From Ancistrus triradiatus (lineage: Eukaryota; Chordata; Actinopteri; Siluriformes; Loricariidae): a stretch of DNA of 64,000 bases. The stretch spans positions 1 through 64,000 of the forward strand of contig JAJAGP010003215.1 in assembly GCA_025084515.1 (NCBI GenBank). The letters are read 5' to 3'. Positions within the stretch are counted from its first letter, which is position 1. Every line of letters starts with the position of its first letter. Position numbers and translations under genes: made by a program. A model generated the notes under the pieces. That model was given only the letters and a program-made list of their open reading frames with translations. It did not search any database and was not told where the DNA came from. This document shows, piece after piece, positions 1 through 11,057 of this stretch.

Positions 1-834
1 GGAGGAATTCCTCTTTCCTGAAGAAGAAGTGGAATTCATCTGTCCTCCTATTTATATGTTTTAGTTACACAATAGTTTAAGTTTAATTGACTAACAAAAA
101 TGTAATTAAACTGAAATAAAAACAAACAGGATAATGTTCAGTCATGTTTATTCATGTATTTTAATTTTATACATAATTAATTGTTAATGTTAGATCAAAC
201 CTGTATTTTAATTAAAAACATAAGTATATATAAAAACATATAGAATAAGTATAAAATAAAATTTATTTAAATTAAATTAATAAAGGTGAACACCATCACA
301 CCACCTGAGGCGGCTCCTGCACCTGCTACACATAAAGGCTGGAGACCTGCACCAGCAGCCAAGACTGCTACTGTGATTATATTTGTAAATCAACCTCAAT
401 AAATATTTTACATTGTATTGTGGTGTCCTGTCATCATTTTCACCAAGTATAAAATATACAATGTTCTAAGATGCAGATATTCCTCTTTACAAACAGTCAG
501 CACCAGAATTACTTACTATGGATGGATCAAACATTTTATGAAAGGTCTCTGTGGTTAATCATTTCACAAAAAACAAACAAACAAACAAAAAAAAACAGGA
601 GAGAAATCCAAACTTTAAAATGTTGTATTATTCTGATTTAAAACCATCAATAACAATAACTGTTTCTAACTACACAGCATGAGTTCCAGTTAGTAGTACT
701 TTGTAAAGATTAGAAAGGGAAATCCTGTAGGGATGAGAAATACAGGGGTGCAAAGTTTAACAGCTCTCTCTTAGTTTAAGTCTTAAAACAGGCGACCAAG
801 ATAGTTTTATTTTGTTTATGTATACTGTTTTAGA
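1..834. other. AT-rich intergenic DNA, no gene seen
   Basis: No open frame, splice-flanked exon or recognised repeat could be supported. The stretch is AT-rich with short A-rich tracts, the longest around 570-600. Confidence 0.5.
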
Positions 835-1420
835 GGCTCAAATGTCGAACAATTCAAGAGAAAATGATCATTTCAAGCAGTTTGTATTTACAGAGCGATT
901 TTTGGTTGCGGAACTCGCCGCAGATTGCCAGCTCAAACAGCCGAACGACCGGTGCTAATGGCCGGCAGCCGAGTTCACGAGACACCGGTACGTCCGAAGT
1001 GCCTAGCTGTCCCAAGTCTGACTCCGGAACTGAATTTTTCTTCTCAAATCTCGTTCAGGCTCAAATGTCAAAGAATTTAAGGTAAAATAAATATCCTTTA
1101 AGCATTGTTTTTACTCTCCAAACAATTACCGGCTTTTGATGCTAAGTCGTTAAGTTGCTAGTTCTATGCCAGCTATGCTAATTGTGTACTTTTGCTTTCG
1201 TCCATGTCTCGTGCAACAAACTTTTTCAAACCTTTTTATTTGTGTTTTATAGTAATTCAGAGGCTAAATTGTAGCGAAAATAGTTCAAGGGTTATTTTCA
1301 GCCCTGCTGGTTCCTGCTGCTAATCAGCGCTGGTTGCTAGCTCCAGTGGCCGAGTGTCTCGCATCGTTGGCCAGCATACTGTTTCCCGAGCTCTTGGGAT
1401 GCTCGGGTGTCTTAAATCTG
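835..1420. other. CpG-richer block with a repeated 13-mer
   Basis: The motif AGGCTCAAATGTC occurs at about 835 and again at about 1060, each followed by a similar AATTcAAG stretch, and a weaker version starts near 1260. The bases between are richer in CG than the flanks. A 73-codon frame at 864-1085 crosses it, but I recognise no protein. It could be an untranslated first exon or promoter of an unseen gene, or a diverged tandem duplication of about 200-225 bp. Confidence 0.25.
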
Positions 1421-1959
1421 TCCTAAAATTGTCCTGATGATGTGGTAATGGTGCTGATGAATTTCTGCTCTGGTTCAGGTTAAATGTTTAGGTATATTTG
1501 GACGTACGTTTTGAATTATTGTCCTTTTGGAGGAACTAGTCATTACCAGTTGTAGTTTATTACGGAGCCAACCTGAGTTTCATTTATTTCCTGGTAATTT
1601 ATGCAAACTATTGTGAGACCATTGTGTACCGGGACAGTAGCCGGTGTACTGTTTAGTGTGCCAGGACTGTAGCCATAACTGAGAAATCTGAGTGACTACA
1701 AACAAAAAGATGCTGAGAGAACATACATTGAGAGTTGGGCCCATTATGAGAAGATGAAAACTTTGTTTCTAGCATGACAACTTGCTGGTCTTAACTGAGG
1801 TCTTAACTTGTTAAAAAGAAAAAGATGCTGCTACCATGTAGCACCATACTCTAACATTGTTTAGTTTTTTTCCACGTATTTACACATTTTGATGTTTTTC
1901 CCAGACAGAAGAGCCAGATGCTGTTATCTGGTAATACATGTTGTTCTAAAGAATAATAC
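1421..1959. other. Intergenic, nothing recognised
   Basis: No coding exon or repeat end could be identified here. Confidence 0.4.
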
Positions 1960-2350
1960 GAGTTTTTTTATTGGATTTTTTTATTGGATTTTATTGGAGT
2001 CCGGCTGCCGAGGTACGACGGTGCCAGCGCCTGGGAAAGCTTCAGCTGACGGCGTGTCATCTTGGCTGCGGCGACGAGACGGCGGCGACGCGTAGGAATG
2101 TCCAGCTTTGCCAGTTCTTCTTGATGTGCCATCATTTCAACACAGCAGTTTGTCGGCGCTCTGCGACGTGCTTCACCAACAGTTGTCCAAATTTCCAGTG
2201 ACTGCCATGGTTTGTCAATAGCTTTTCCAGAATTCCCCACTGCGGTGCAGAGCGAATTAGCGCTACACACCCTGACTCCAGAAGCTCTGCGGCAGCAACA
2301 TCACCGGCTGCGGAGGCCAAGCGTGAACAAGTCAGAACAAACAAAGAAAC
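1960..2350 (-). other. GC-rich island with unrecognised 100-codon frame
   Basis: The block opens with three copies of TTATTGGATTTT (about 1963-2000) and then becomes clearly GC- and CpG-rich. A 100-codon minus-strand frame (1968-2270) has an Arg-rich stretch (TRRRRLVAAAKMTRRQLK). I do not recognise a family and the codon content may be chance. It may be the end of a DNA transposon or a CpG island. No function is proposed. Confidence 0.25.
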
Positions 2351-2515
2351 TGCTGCTCACTGTTTTTTTGTTGTTGTTGTTATAATCACGCCATTCTCTG
2401 TAAACTATATAGACTGCCCCACGGAGAATTGCGGTGTCTGGTACTTAAACCACATTTTCTGTGTACAACAACATCGCAACAGTCAAATTTGTTTATACAG
2501 TATTTTTAGATTACC

Positions 2516-3290
2516 GGTCACTTTATTAGGTATGTTCAACTGCATGTTAACACAGACATTCAATCAGCCAATCACATGGCAGCAATTCAGTGCATTTAGG
2601 TATGTAGACATGCTTAAGACGACCTGCTGAAGTTCAAACCAGAATGGGGAATTCAGGTGATTTAAGTGACTTTGAAAATGGCATGGTTGTTGGTGCTAGA
2701 CTGGCTGGTCTGAATATTTCAGAAACTGCTGATCTACAGCGATTTTCATGCAAGCCATCTCTGAGGTTTACAGAGAATGGTCCGAAAAAGAGAAAATATC
2801 TAGTGATCAGTAGTTCTCTGGGTGAAAAATGACATGTTGATGCCAGAGATCAAAGGAGAATGGTTAGACTGGTTTGAGCAGATAGGAAGGTAACAGTAAC
2901 TCAGATAACCACTCGTTACAACCAAGGTATGCAGACAAGCATCTCTGATTGCACAGCACGTCGAAGCTTGAAGCAGATGGGCTACAGCAGCAGAAGACTA
3001 TGACTGGGTGCCACTCCTGTCAGAACAAGCAACTAAGGCTACAGTTTGCACAGGCTCACCAAAATTGGACAGTAGATGTTTGGAAAAACATCGTCTGGTC
3101 TGATGAGCATCGATTTCTGCTGCAACATTCAGATGGTAGGGCCCGACTTTGCCGTAAACAACATGAAACCATTTATTCATCCTGCCTTGTATCAAAGGTT
3201 CAGGCTGGTGGTGGCGGTGTAATGGTGGGATGAATATTTTCTTGGCACCCTTATAATGTGGCCAGTGAGTCTATATATTGGGTAAGCAGT
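2516..3290 (+). mobile_element. Tc1-like transposon fragment, family A
   Basis: The plus strand encodes pieces typical of a Tc1/mariner DD34E transposase: the N-terminal helix-turn-helix region starts at 2644 (GDLSDFENGMVVGAR), and a later piece at 2949-3233 contains HQNWTVDVWKNIVWSDEHRF, whose WSDE holds the first catalytic Asp, followed by GGGGVMVG. The frame is interrupted between about 2832 and 2949, and the whole C-terminal half with the second Asp and the Glu is missing. The 5' flank (CACTTTATTAGG) looks like a terminal repeat. Related fragments lie at 53890-54730 and 60935-61200. Confidence 0.8.
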
Positions 3291-3377
3291 ATCTTGAGTA
3301 ATAAGTAGAAGGTAGGAAGAAGCACTGACTATTTAATGGTACATGGTTTGATTTGACCTATTTTCTGTGTTTTGCAG

Positions 3378-3497
3378 CACCCGATGCCGCATACACTCAC
3401 TGGACCAGACAGTCTTTTACCTTGAGGAGTATCTGACAGTGAAGAAAGGAGAGGAGATAGTAGGCAGCATCACCATGAGGCCTAATGAATCAATGCA
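3378..3497 (+). pseudogene. PRMT1/PRMT8-type arginine methyltransferase exon, frameshifted
   Basis: A 120-bp block is bounded by a good acceptor (TGTGTTTTGCAG) and donor (GTGAGT). One frame gives APDAAYTHW and a second gives QTVFYLEEYLTVKKGEEIVG then SITMRPNE. Together they resemble the C-terminal beta-barrel region of type I arginine methyltransferases, where PRMT1 and PRMT8 read YTHWKQTVFY and EDYLTV. The two frames meet just after the TGG at 3401-3403, which fits loss of one base. PRMT1 and PRMT8 methylate arginines using S-adenosylmethionine; this exon forms part of the substrate-binding and dimerisation barrel. No neighbouring exon was found, so this is probably a broken gene fragment. 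An assembly error in an active gene, with other exons to the left, is the alternative. Confidence 0.7.
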
Positions 3498-3559
3498 GTG
3501 AGTATACAGCTTCACTCACATTAACATAATATGATTGTGGGCAGCTCAAAATGCAGAGA

Positions 3560-3740
3560 CCCAGCTTCAACTTTGACCCTGCCTATGTAGAGTTTGCATG
3601 TTCTCCTTGCACCTGCATGGGATTTCTTCTGGTACTCCAGTTTCCGTCAACATTCCAAAGGTGTGTCAAATGGTGTCTTAGTGTGCCAGTATGAATGTGT
3701 GTGTGTGTGTGTGTGTCCTGTGAGCTGAGAGGTTCATGTG
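3560..3740 (+). repeat. Teleost SINE-type repeat body, decayed
   Basis: The run GTAGAGTTTGCATGTTCTCC, followed by a TGGTACTCCAGTTTCC-like stretch and a (TG)n tract near 3698-3718, matches the common fish dispersed repeat also present at 12148-12335, 33575-33880 and 55085-55285. The tRNA-like head is not recognisable here. Confidence 0.55.
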
Positions 3741-4010
3741 CTGCCAGTTAGGTACTCCAACGTAGTAGATTTAGCATGACATGAAATAGAAAATAGTTAA
3801 ATTAATGGATCTCTGTTGAGTTTACTCTTCAATCAGGTGTTCAAGTGACATAAAAGGGACTTAGTTTGTACTAAATGTTGGCGTCGTCCTTACACATAAA
3901 ACCAAACTTACCTGCTGGTGGACACAAGAACCTTCAGTGACTACATTTACTGGACTAAATAACAGCAAGATCCTCACTCATTTTCTCCATTTCTTTGTTT
4001 TTATTATATA

Positions 4011-6963
4011 CACTATATAGTCAGAAGTTTGTCGACACCCCTTTCTAATACTGATCTCTACTATTTTAGCATCACATTTTGTAATCAATGCAGAATTTAA
4101 CTGGTAACCAGTGTAGTGATGATTGAACAGGAGTGATATGACCAAATTTTCTAGTTCGAGTTAGCACTCGGGTGGCTGCATTCTGAACTAATTGAAGTTT
4201 ATTTATAGATTTACTAGAGCATCCAGTAAGTAAAGCGTTAAAGTAATCCAACCTTGAGGTTATAAACACATGAACCAGTTTCTCCGCATCATTAAAAGAG
4301 GATATTTCTAAGTTTAGCGATATTACGTAATTGAAAGTAAGCAATTCGAGTGATGTTGCTAATGTGCGCATCAACGGAGAGATCTGAATCAAATATGACA
4401 CCTAAGATTTTTACAGATGGACTGGGCAATACTGAACAGCCATCTAGATTTAGGATAGATGTAGCCAACCTGTCTCTTGCAGGCTTGGGTCCCACTAATA
4501 GTTTTATCTGAGTTAAGTAAGAGAAAATTAAATGACATCCAATCTTTTATTTCCTTTACACAGTCCTCAATTTTGCTGATTGTAAGGCTGTCATTTGGTT
4601 TGGCTGATATGTACAGCTGTGTATCATCACATACATCACTTTTGAGAGCTTAGAGCATAGATTATTTACATGAACAAACTGGTACCGGTCGGTCAAGTAA
4701 GATTTAAACCAAGAAAGTGCCATTCCCTTAACACCTACAGTATTTTCTAGTCTGTTTAGTAAAAACATCATGATCTATAGTGTCAAATGCTGCACTTAAA
4801 TCTAACAGAACAGGAAAAGAAACACATCCATTATCTGAGGACAGTAATAAATCATTTAGTACCCTAATTAATGCTGTTTCAGTACTATGATAGGGCCTGA
4901 AGCCAGACTGAAATGTTTCATAAATACCGTTCCTTTGGAGGTAACTTCAGAGCTGCTGATAGATGGCTTTTTATAAGATTTTGGAGAGAAATGGTAGATT
5001 TGAAATTGGTCTATAATTTGATATCACACAAGGGTCAAGAGTGGCTTTTTTAATCAGTGGTTTGATAACGGCACACTTAAAGGATTTGGGCACATAACCA
5101 AAGGTAAGGGATGAATTTAAAATAACTAACACTGGCTCTATAACACTAGGTATCACTTCTTTGAGTAAACATGTAGGAATTGGATCTAATAAACACGTTG
5201 TTGACTTAGACGAGCTGATCAGTGCAGACAGTTCAGTATTAGTAATTGGGGTAAAAGATTCTAGACTTGATTTACAGCTAATTGAACAGATGTCTTCACT
5301 AGTGCTGCATCTGGAAGGTTGCTGAATAGTTTGGTGATGTGATGAGCTTCGAGTTTTATGCTTAATGTTTTCTATCTTATCATTAAATAAAGTCATGAAA
5401 TCATTACTGTTAAAATTACACAGAACGGGAGAATCACTTTATGTAGGGTTTTTTGTACATTTGGAGACTGTATTAAATAGAGATCTTGGATTGTTCTTAT
5501 TATTCTCTATGATTGAGGAGAAATATGCAGCTTTAGCTTTAGTGAGGGCATTCTTACACTCCATGCTGTCCCTCCAAGCAATCTTAAATACCTCCAATTT
5601 ACTATGTTGCCACTTGCGCTCTAGGCACCGCGTTGTTTGCTTTAAGGTGTGGTCATTATACCATGGTGCTAGCCTTTTGTCCAGAATTCGTTTGACCCTA
5701 GCAGGTCAAGTCTGGTAGGTTTTTAGTAAACGCATGTGGAGTAGCAGATGTGATAGTGCATTTGGTGTGATAACGAGGCAGAAGGATTTTATTTATTAGA
5801 GGTAGCTCAAATACTATCACATAATTTTGTGGGAAAACATCAAGGTTATCTATATTAATACCAAATATTAATATTAGATCTAAAGTATGATTACAGCGGT
5901 TGGGGTGGTCCCATCACATTCTGAGTGATACTCATGGATACTAAGATGGACTCAAAAGCAATTTTAAGTGGATCCTGCTCATTGTCAAAGTGAATATTAA
6001 AATCACCTACAATTAAAGCCTTATCTGTTAAAAATACTAAGCAGGAAAGAAAGTTAGCAAATTCCTGAAGAAATTCTGAATAAGGACCTGCAGGGTGGTA
6101 AATAGTGATAAGCTGGAAAGAGTGTGGTTTTGACCTATTGATGGATCAGTCACATTAAGAATCAGTACTTCAAATGAATTAGCCTTGTAATGGAATTTAG
6201 TTGTAACACCTCTTTGTCAAAACTTGTGGTTACGCCTTCCCCGCGGACCATTAGGACGATGGCGATGAGCATGACTGTATCCAGGAGTTGAGGGTTTATT
6301 TAAGGCTAAATATTCATCCGGTCTAATCCAAGTTTCAGTAAGACAGAGCACATGTAAGCGTTTATCAGTGATCATTTCATTTACAATCACTGCTTTGTTT
6401 GTACGTGATCTAATGTTAAGTAATCCTAGCTTTAGTCTAAAGTTTTTATTTCTTAGGAAGCTGTCTGTGTTTATGCTAATGAGGTTATTAAAACAGACTT
6501 TTTGAGTGTGTTTCCATTTGGGACAGATGCGGGTAACAGACACAGTTTCAATAGCGTGAGATCTGAGTGACGGTGCATGACTACCAGCAGACAGTTGGCT
6601 GCCTGACCCCTGCTCTGGATAGTCAGCCCTTAACCAATCCGGCCATAAGACTATGGGCAATGTTGCAGGAGATGAGAGCAGCACCCTCCCGAGTGGGATG
6701 GACACCGTCCCATCCTAAAAGGCCAGGCTTACCCTCAATGTTTGTCAGTTGTCTATAAACAAAGTCCATACAGAACTGGCTTGCAAATTGTTGATTAAGA
6801 ACTGGTTGGCTTGAAGAAAAGCTTGACCTCAGCTTCATCAGACACCTTTAAAATGTGCTGGAATTCCAAAGTGAGCCAAAATCTAGTGGAAAGGCAGCAA
6901 ATGTGGTGGGCAAACTCCCCACTAATACCCAAGTGTTGTCAACAAGCTTTTGCCTATATAGTG
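4011..6963 (-). mobile_element. TIR element (TA target) carrying a captured LINE segment
   Basis: The ends are inverted copies: the left starts CACTATATAGTCAGAAGTTT, and the right, read on the minus strand, starts CACTATATAGGCAAAAGC. Both are flanked by TA (4009-4010 and 6964-6965). The first ~65 bases, through AGCATCAC, match one end of the 340-bp element at 39609-39948, and the ~160 bases at the other end match its opposite end (AATTCCAG then AAGGTGTCTGATG). The interior (about 4077-6800) is LINE coding sequence on the minus strand. The structure therefore looks like a non-autonomous Tc1/mariner-type element whose interior was replaced or enlarged by LINE DNA. Confidence 0.75.
4077..6838 (-). 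pseudogene. L2/CR1-type LINE fragment (esterase, endonuclease, RT)
   Basis: Read on the minus strand, the order of pieces is that of an L2/CR1-clade LINE. At 6838-6623 there is an SGNH-esterase-like end of ORF1 (LLGWDGVHPTREGAALIS). At 6500-6217 is the start of an apurinic-type endonuclease (LGLLNIRSRTNKA, CLTETWI). At 5396-4971 reverse transcriptase begins (DPIPTCLLKEV, ISNYRPISNLPFLSKIL). At 4771-4072 it continues with SWFKSYLTDRYQFV, GVIFDSDLSVDAHI and LHWLPVKF. Stops and frame changes separate the pieces. Both the 5' part of ORF1 and the end of ORF2 with its 3' UTR are missing, which is unusual because LINE copies normally keep their 3' end. The fragment sits inside a TIR element and cannot be active. 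Confidence 0.75.
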
Positions 6964-6970
6964 TATACTA

Positions 6971-8513
6971 CACTGCTCAAAAAAATAAAGGGAACACTCA
7001 AATAACACATCCTAGGTCTGATTGAATGAAATATTCTCATTGAATACTTTGTTCTGTACAAAGTTGAATGTGCTGACAACAAAATCACACAAAAATCATC
7101 AATGGAAATCAAATTTATTAACCAATGGAGGCCTGGATTTGGAGTCACACACAAAATAATAGTGGAAAAACACACTACAGGCTGATCCAACTTTGATGTA
7201 ATGTCCCTAAAACAAGTCAAAATGAGGCTCAGTATTGTGTGTGGCCTCCACGGGCCTGTATGACCTCCCTACAATGCCTGGGCATGCTCCTGATGAGGTG
7301 GCGGATGGTCTCCTGAGGGATCTCCTCCCAGACCTGGACTAAAGCATCCGCCAACTCCTGGACAGTCGTGGTGCAACGTGACGTTGGTGGATGGAGCAAG
7401 ACATGATGTCCCAGATGTGATCAATCGGATTCAGGTCTGGGGAACGGGCGGGGCAGTCCATAGCTTCAATGCCTTCATCTTGCAGGAACTGCTGACACAC
7501 TCCAGCCACATGAGGTCTAGCATTGTCCTGCATTAGGAGGAACCCAGGGCCAACCGCACCAGCATATGGTCTCACAAGGGGTCTGAGTATCTCATCTCAG
7601 TACCTAATGGCAGTCAGGCTACCTCTGGCGAGCACAAAGAAATGCCATCCCACACCATTACTGACCCACTGCCAAACCAGTCATGCTGAAGGACATTGCA
7701 GGCAGCAGATCGCTCTGCACAGCATCTCCAGACTCTGTCACGTCTGTCACATGTGCTCAGTGTGAGCCTGCTTACATCTGTGAAGAGCACAGGGCGCCAG
7801 TGGCGAATTTACCAATCCTGGTGTTCTCTGGCAAGTGCCAAGCGTCCTGCACGGTGTTGGGCTGTGAGCACAACCCCCATCTGTGGACGTCGGGCCCTCA
7901 TACCACACTCATGGAGCCGGTTTCTAACCGTTTGCGCAGACACATGCACGTTTGTGGCCTGCTGGAGATCATTTTGCAGGGCCCTGGCAGTGCTCCTCCT
8001 GTTCCTCCTTGCACAAAGGTGGAGGTAGCGGTCCTGCTGCTGGGTTGTTGCCCTCCTACGGCCTCCTCCACGTCTCCTGGTGTACTGGCCTGTCTCCTGG
8101 TAGCGCCTCCAGCCTCTGGACACTACGCTGACAGACACAGCAAATCTTCTTGCCACAGCTCGCATTTGATGTGCCATCATGGATGAGCTGGCACAACCTG
8201 AGCCACTTGTGTGGGTTGTAGAGTCCGTACCTGTACAGTCCGAGTGTGAAAGCACCACAAACATTAAAAAGTAATCAAAACATCAGCCAGAAAGCATAGG
8301 TACTGAGAAGTGGTTTGTGGTCCCCACCTGCAGAACCACTCCTTTTTTGAGTGTGTCTTGCTAATTGCCAATAATTTACACCTGTTGTCTATTCTATTTG
8401 CACAACAGCATGTGAAATTGATTGTCAATCAGTGTTGCTTCTTAAGTGGACAGTTTGATTTACTTGGAGTTATATTGTGTTGTTTAAGTGTTCCCTTTAT
8501 TTTTTGAGCAGTG
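6971..8513 (-). mobile_element. Complete Tc1-like element, family G
   Basis: The element is 1543 bp with near-identical terminal repeats: the left begins CACTGCTCAAAAAAATAAAG and the right is its inverse with one A fewer. It is flanked by TA (6969-6970, 8514-8515). The minus strand carries a broken transposase. It inserted 7 bp to the right of the element ending at 6963. A 78-bp hairpin with the same ends lies at 12341-12418. Confidence 0.9.
7339..8264 (-). pseudogene. Tc1-like transposase, broken (family G)
   Basis: The N-terminal DNA-binding half is one frame (8264-7809) containing MRAVARRFAVSVSVVSRGWR and a basic tract RRRGGGRRR, a paired-like helix-turn-helix typical of Tc1 transposases. 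The catalytic half (7575-7339) contains LLMQDNARPHVAGVC, with the second catalytic Asp, and, 34 residues after it, Asp in SPDLNPIDHIWD where the family has Glu. The middle part with the first Asp is out of frame. The coding region is interrupted and the last catalytic residue is changed, so this copy could move only with enzyme supplied in trans. Confidence 0.85.
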
Positions 8514-8574
8514 TATTTTATTATATCTTAGTTTTATAGCTCTTGATTTTAGTATGTAATTTATACTGTTGTAT

Positions 8575-8676
8575 TCTTTATGTATGTGTGTTACAGGTGT
8601 GTTTGTGTGTCTGTATCAGTTGTAAGTTGCTCTGGGTAAGGGTATCTGCTAAAGGTAAAATAAAAAACAAAAAAAC

Positions 8677-8740
<64 letters not shown>

Positions 8741-8845
8741 GTTTTTTTTTTTACATTTAGCAGATATCCTTATCAAGAGCGACTTGCAACTGATACAGTC
8801 TAAAAGTTCACACAATTGTTGGTTAAAGTCCGTGCACAAGGACCC
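8575..8845. repeat. Two SINE tails in head-to-head palindrome around (GT)n(TA)n
   Basis: A plus-strand SINE tail (GTATCAGTTGTAAGTTGCTC, then GGGTATCTGCTAAAGG) at about 8612-8660 is followed by (GT)n and (TA)n at 8676-8730 and then a minus-strand copy of the same tail (ACATTTAGCAGATATCC) from 8751 to about 8845. The two tails can pair as a long hairpin with the microsatellite as the loop. The minus-strand SINE is cut off at 8845 by a Tc1-like element. Confidence 0.7.
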
Positions 8846-10308
8846 CAGTGGGGACATTAAGTATTTGATACACTGCCGATTTTGGAAGTTTTCCCACCTA
8901 CAAAGAATGGAGAGGTCTTTAATTTTTATCGTAGGTACACTTCTACTGTGAGAGACAGAATCTAAAAAAAAAAATCCAGAAAATCACATTGGATGATTTT
9001 TTTAATCAATTTGCATTTTATTGCATGAAATAAGTATTTGATACAACAGACAAAAATAACTTAATATTTGGTACAGAAGCCTTTGTTTGCAATTACAGAG
9101 GTCAGACGTTTCCTGTAGTTTTTGACCAAGGTTGCACACACTGCAGCAGGGATTTTGGCCCACTCCTCCATACAGTTCTTCTGCATATTTTTCAAGTTTT
9201 GGGGCTGTCGCTGAGCAACATTGAGTTTCAACTCCCTCCAAAGATTTTTTATAGGGTTCATGTCTGGAGACTGACTCGGCCACTCCAGGACTTTGATATT
9301 CTTTATACGGAGCCACTCCTTAGTTGCCCTGGCTGTGTGTTTCGGGTCATTGTCATGCTGGAAGACCCAGCCATGACACAACTTTCATGCTCTTACTGAG
9401 GAAAGGAGGTTGTTAGCCAAAATCTCATGACCCCATCTATCCTCCCTTCAACGGTGCAGTCGTTTATACCAAAAAGTTGATACCAAAAAGCTGTTTTTGG
9501 TCTCATCTGACCACATGACCTTCTCTCATGCCTCCTCTGAATAATCCAGATGGTCGTTGGCGAACTTCAAACAGGCCTGGACATGTGCTGAGCAGGGGGA
9601 CCTTGCGTGCCCTGCAGGATTTTAATCCATGACGGCGTAGTGTGTTACTAACAGTAATCTGAGACTGTGGTCCCAGCTCTCTTCAGGTCATTGACCACGT
9701 CCTCCCGTGTAGTTCTGGGCTGATTCCTGACCTTTCTCAGAATTATCCTTACTCCATGAGGTGAGATCTTGCATGGAGTCCCAAACCAAGGAAGACTGAC
9801 AGTTATTTTGTGTTTTTTCTATTTTTTTTTTTGCGCCAACAGTTGTTGCCTCACCAAGTTGCTTTCCTATCGTCCTGTAGCCCATCTCAGCCTTGTGCAG
9901 GTCTACAGTTTTGTCCCTAGTGTCCTTAGACAGCTCTTTGGTCTTGGCCATGGTGGAGAGGTTGGAGTGTGTTTGATTGTGTGTGTGGACAGGTGTCTTT
10001 TATACAGGTAACGAGTTCAAACAGGTGCAATTAATACAGGTAATGAGTGCAGAATAGGAGGGCTTCTTAAAGAAAAACTAACAGATCTGTGAGAGCCAGA
10101 ATTCTTGCTCGTTGGTAGATGACCAAATACTTATTTGATGCAATAAAATATAAATTAATTACTTAAAAATCATACAATGTGATTATCTGGATTTTTTTAG
10201 ATTCTGTCTTTCACAGTTGTAGTGTACCTACAATAAAAATTACACATCTCTACATTCTTTGTAGGTGGGAAAACCTGCAAAATCGACAGTGTATCAAATA
10301 CTTATTTA
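8846..10308 (-). mobile_element. Tc1-like element, family H
   Basis: The left end is CAGTGGGGACATTAAGTATT and the right end carries the inverted equivalent (CAGTGTATCAAATACTTATT), cut about 12 bases short. Subterminal sequences (ACAAAGAATGGAGAGG and its inverse) also match. Minus-strand transposase pieces lie at 9951-9688 (N-terminus, MAKTKELSKDTRDKTVDLHK) and 9381-9061. The last has VFQHDNDPKHTARATKEW and SPDMNPIKNLWREL: the catalytic Glu of the NPIEN motif is Lys here, so the enzyme is dead as well as frameshifted. No TA duplication is visible at the left junction, which runs straight into a SINE. Confidence 0.85.
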
Positions 10309-10321
10309 GCTTATTTATCAA

Positions 10322-10496
10322 ATACATTTAGCAGATACCAGAGCAACTTACAACTGAAACAGTCTTACAGTTCACACAATTGTTGGTTAAACTCCTTGCA
10401 CAAGGACCCAACAGTGGCTGCTTGGCAAAGCGGGGACCTGGACCCTGGATCTTCTGGTATACAGGCCAGTACCTTAACTGCTAAGCTACCACAGTC
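10322..10496 (-). repeat. tRNA-type SINE, minus orientation
   Basis: It reads on the minus strand as a tRNA-like head (GTGGTAGCTTAGCAGTTAAG), body and the common fish tail ending in TATCTGCTAAATG. The order matches the copies at 21082-21269 and 26567-26756 (plus) and 20250-20465 (minus). Confidence 0.75.
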
Positions 10497-10730
10497 TCTC
10501 TGTCACCACGGTCGTTGTGTTCTCTATTTTAATTATTCTACTTAGATTCTGTGTATTTTAACTATTATTATAAAAGTATTAATTAAGTAGTGAACACTGT
10601 CGCCTCACACAAAGAAGGTCCCCCTAGAGTGTGAGTGTGCGTGCCTTATGGGGTTGCTCATGGCCATTGCTCATGACTATAAGACACGTTAAGCATCCAG
10701 CCAGGGTAGAGAAAGCGCCCATGTACTACT

Positions 10731-11057
10731 GGGCCAAAATCCCTGCTGCAGTGTGTGCAACCTTGGTCAAAAACTACAGCAAACGTCTGACCTCTGTAAT
10801 TACAAACAAAGGTTTCTGTACCAAATATTAAGTTCTTTTTGTCTGTTGTATCAAATACTTATTTCATGCAGTAAAATGCAAATTAATTTAATAAATCAAC
10901 CGATTTGATCCGAATGTGATTTTCTGGATTATTTTTTTTTTATTCTGTCTCTCACAGTTGAAGTGTACCTACAATAAAAATTAAAGACCTCTCCATTCTT
11001 TGTAGGTGGGAAAATTTCCAAAATCGGCAGTGTATCAAGTACTTATTTTCCCCACTG
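10731..11057 (+). mobile_element. 3' end fragment of a family H Tc1-like element
   Basis: The plus strand encodes AKIPAAVCATLVKNY and KRLTSVITNKGFCTKY, the last residues of the same transposase found at 9061-9381, followed by the element's 3' non-coding part and the terminal repeat ending CCCCACTG at 11057. It is an inverted copy of 8846-9162 and continues into the same SINE sequence beyond the end. Confidence 0.8.

Noticed and set aside
5365..5718. 117-codon plus-strand frame within the captured LINE
   Set aside because: Opposite strand to the LINE endonuclease/RT region and without recognisable motifs.
7523..8186. Plus-strand frames of up to 167 codons opposite the family G transposase
   Set aside because: Antisense to the recognised transposase, with no family resemblance.
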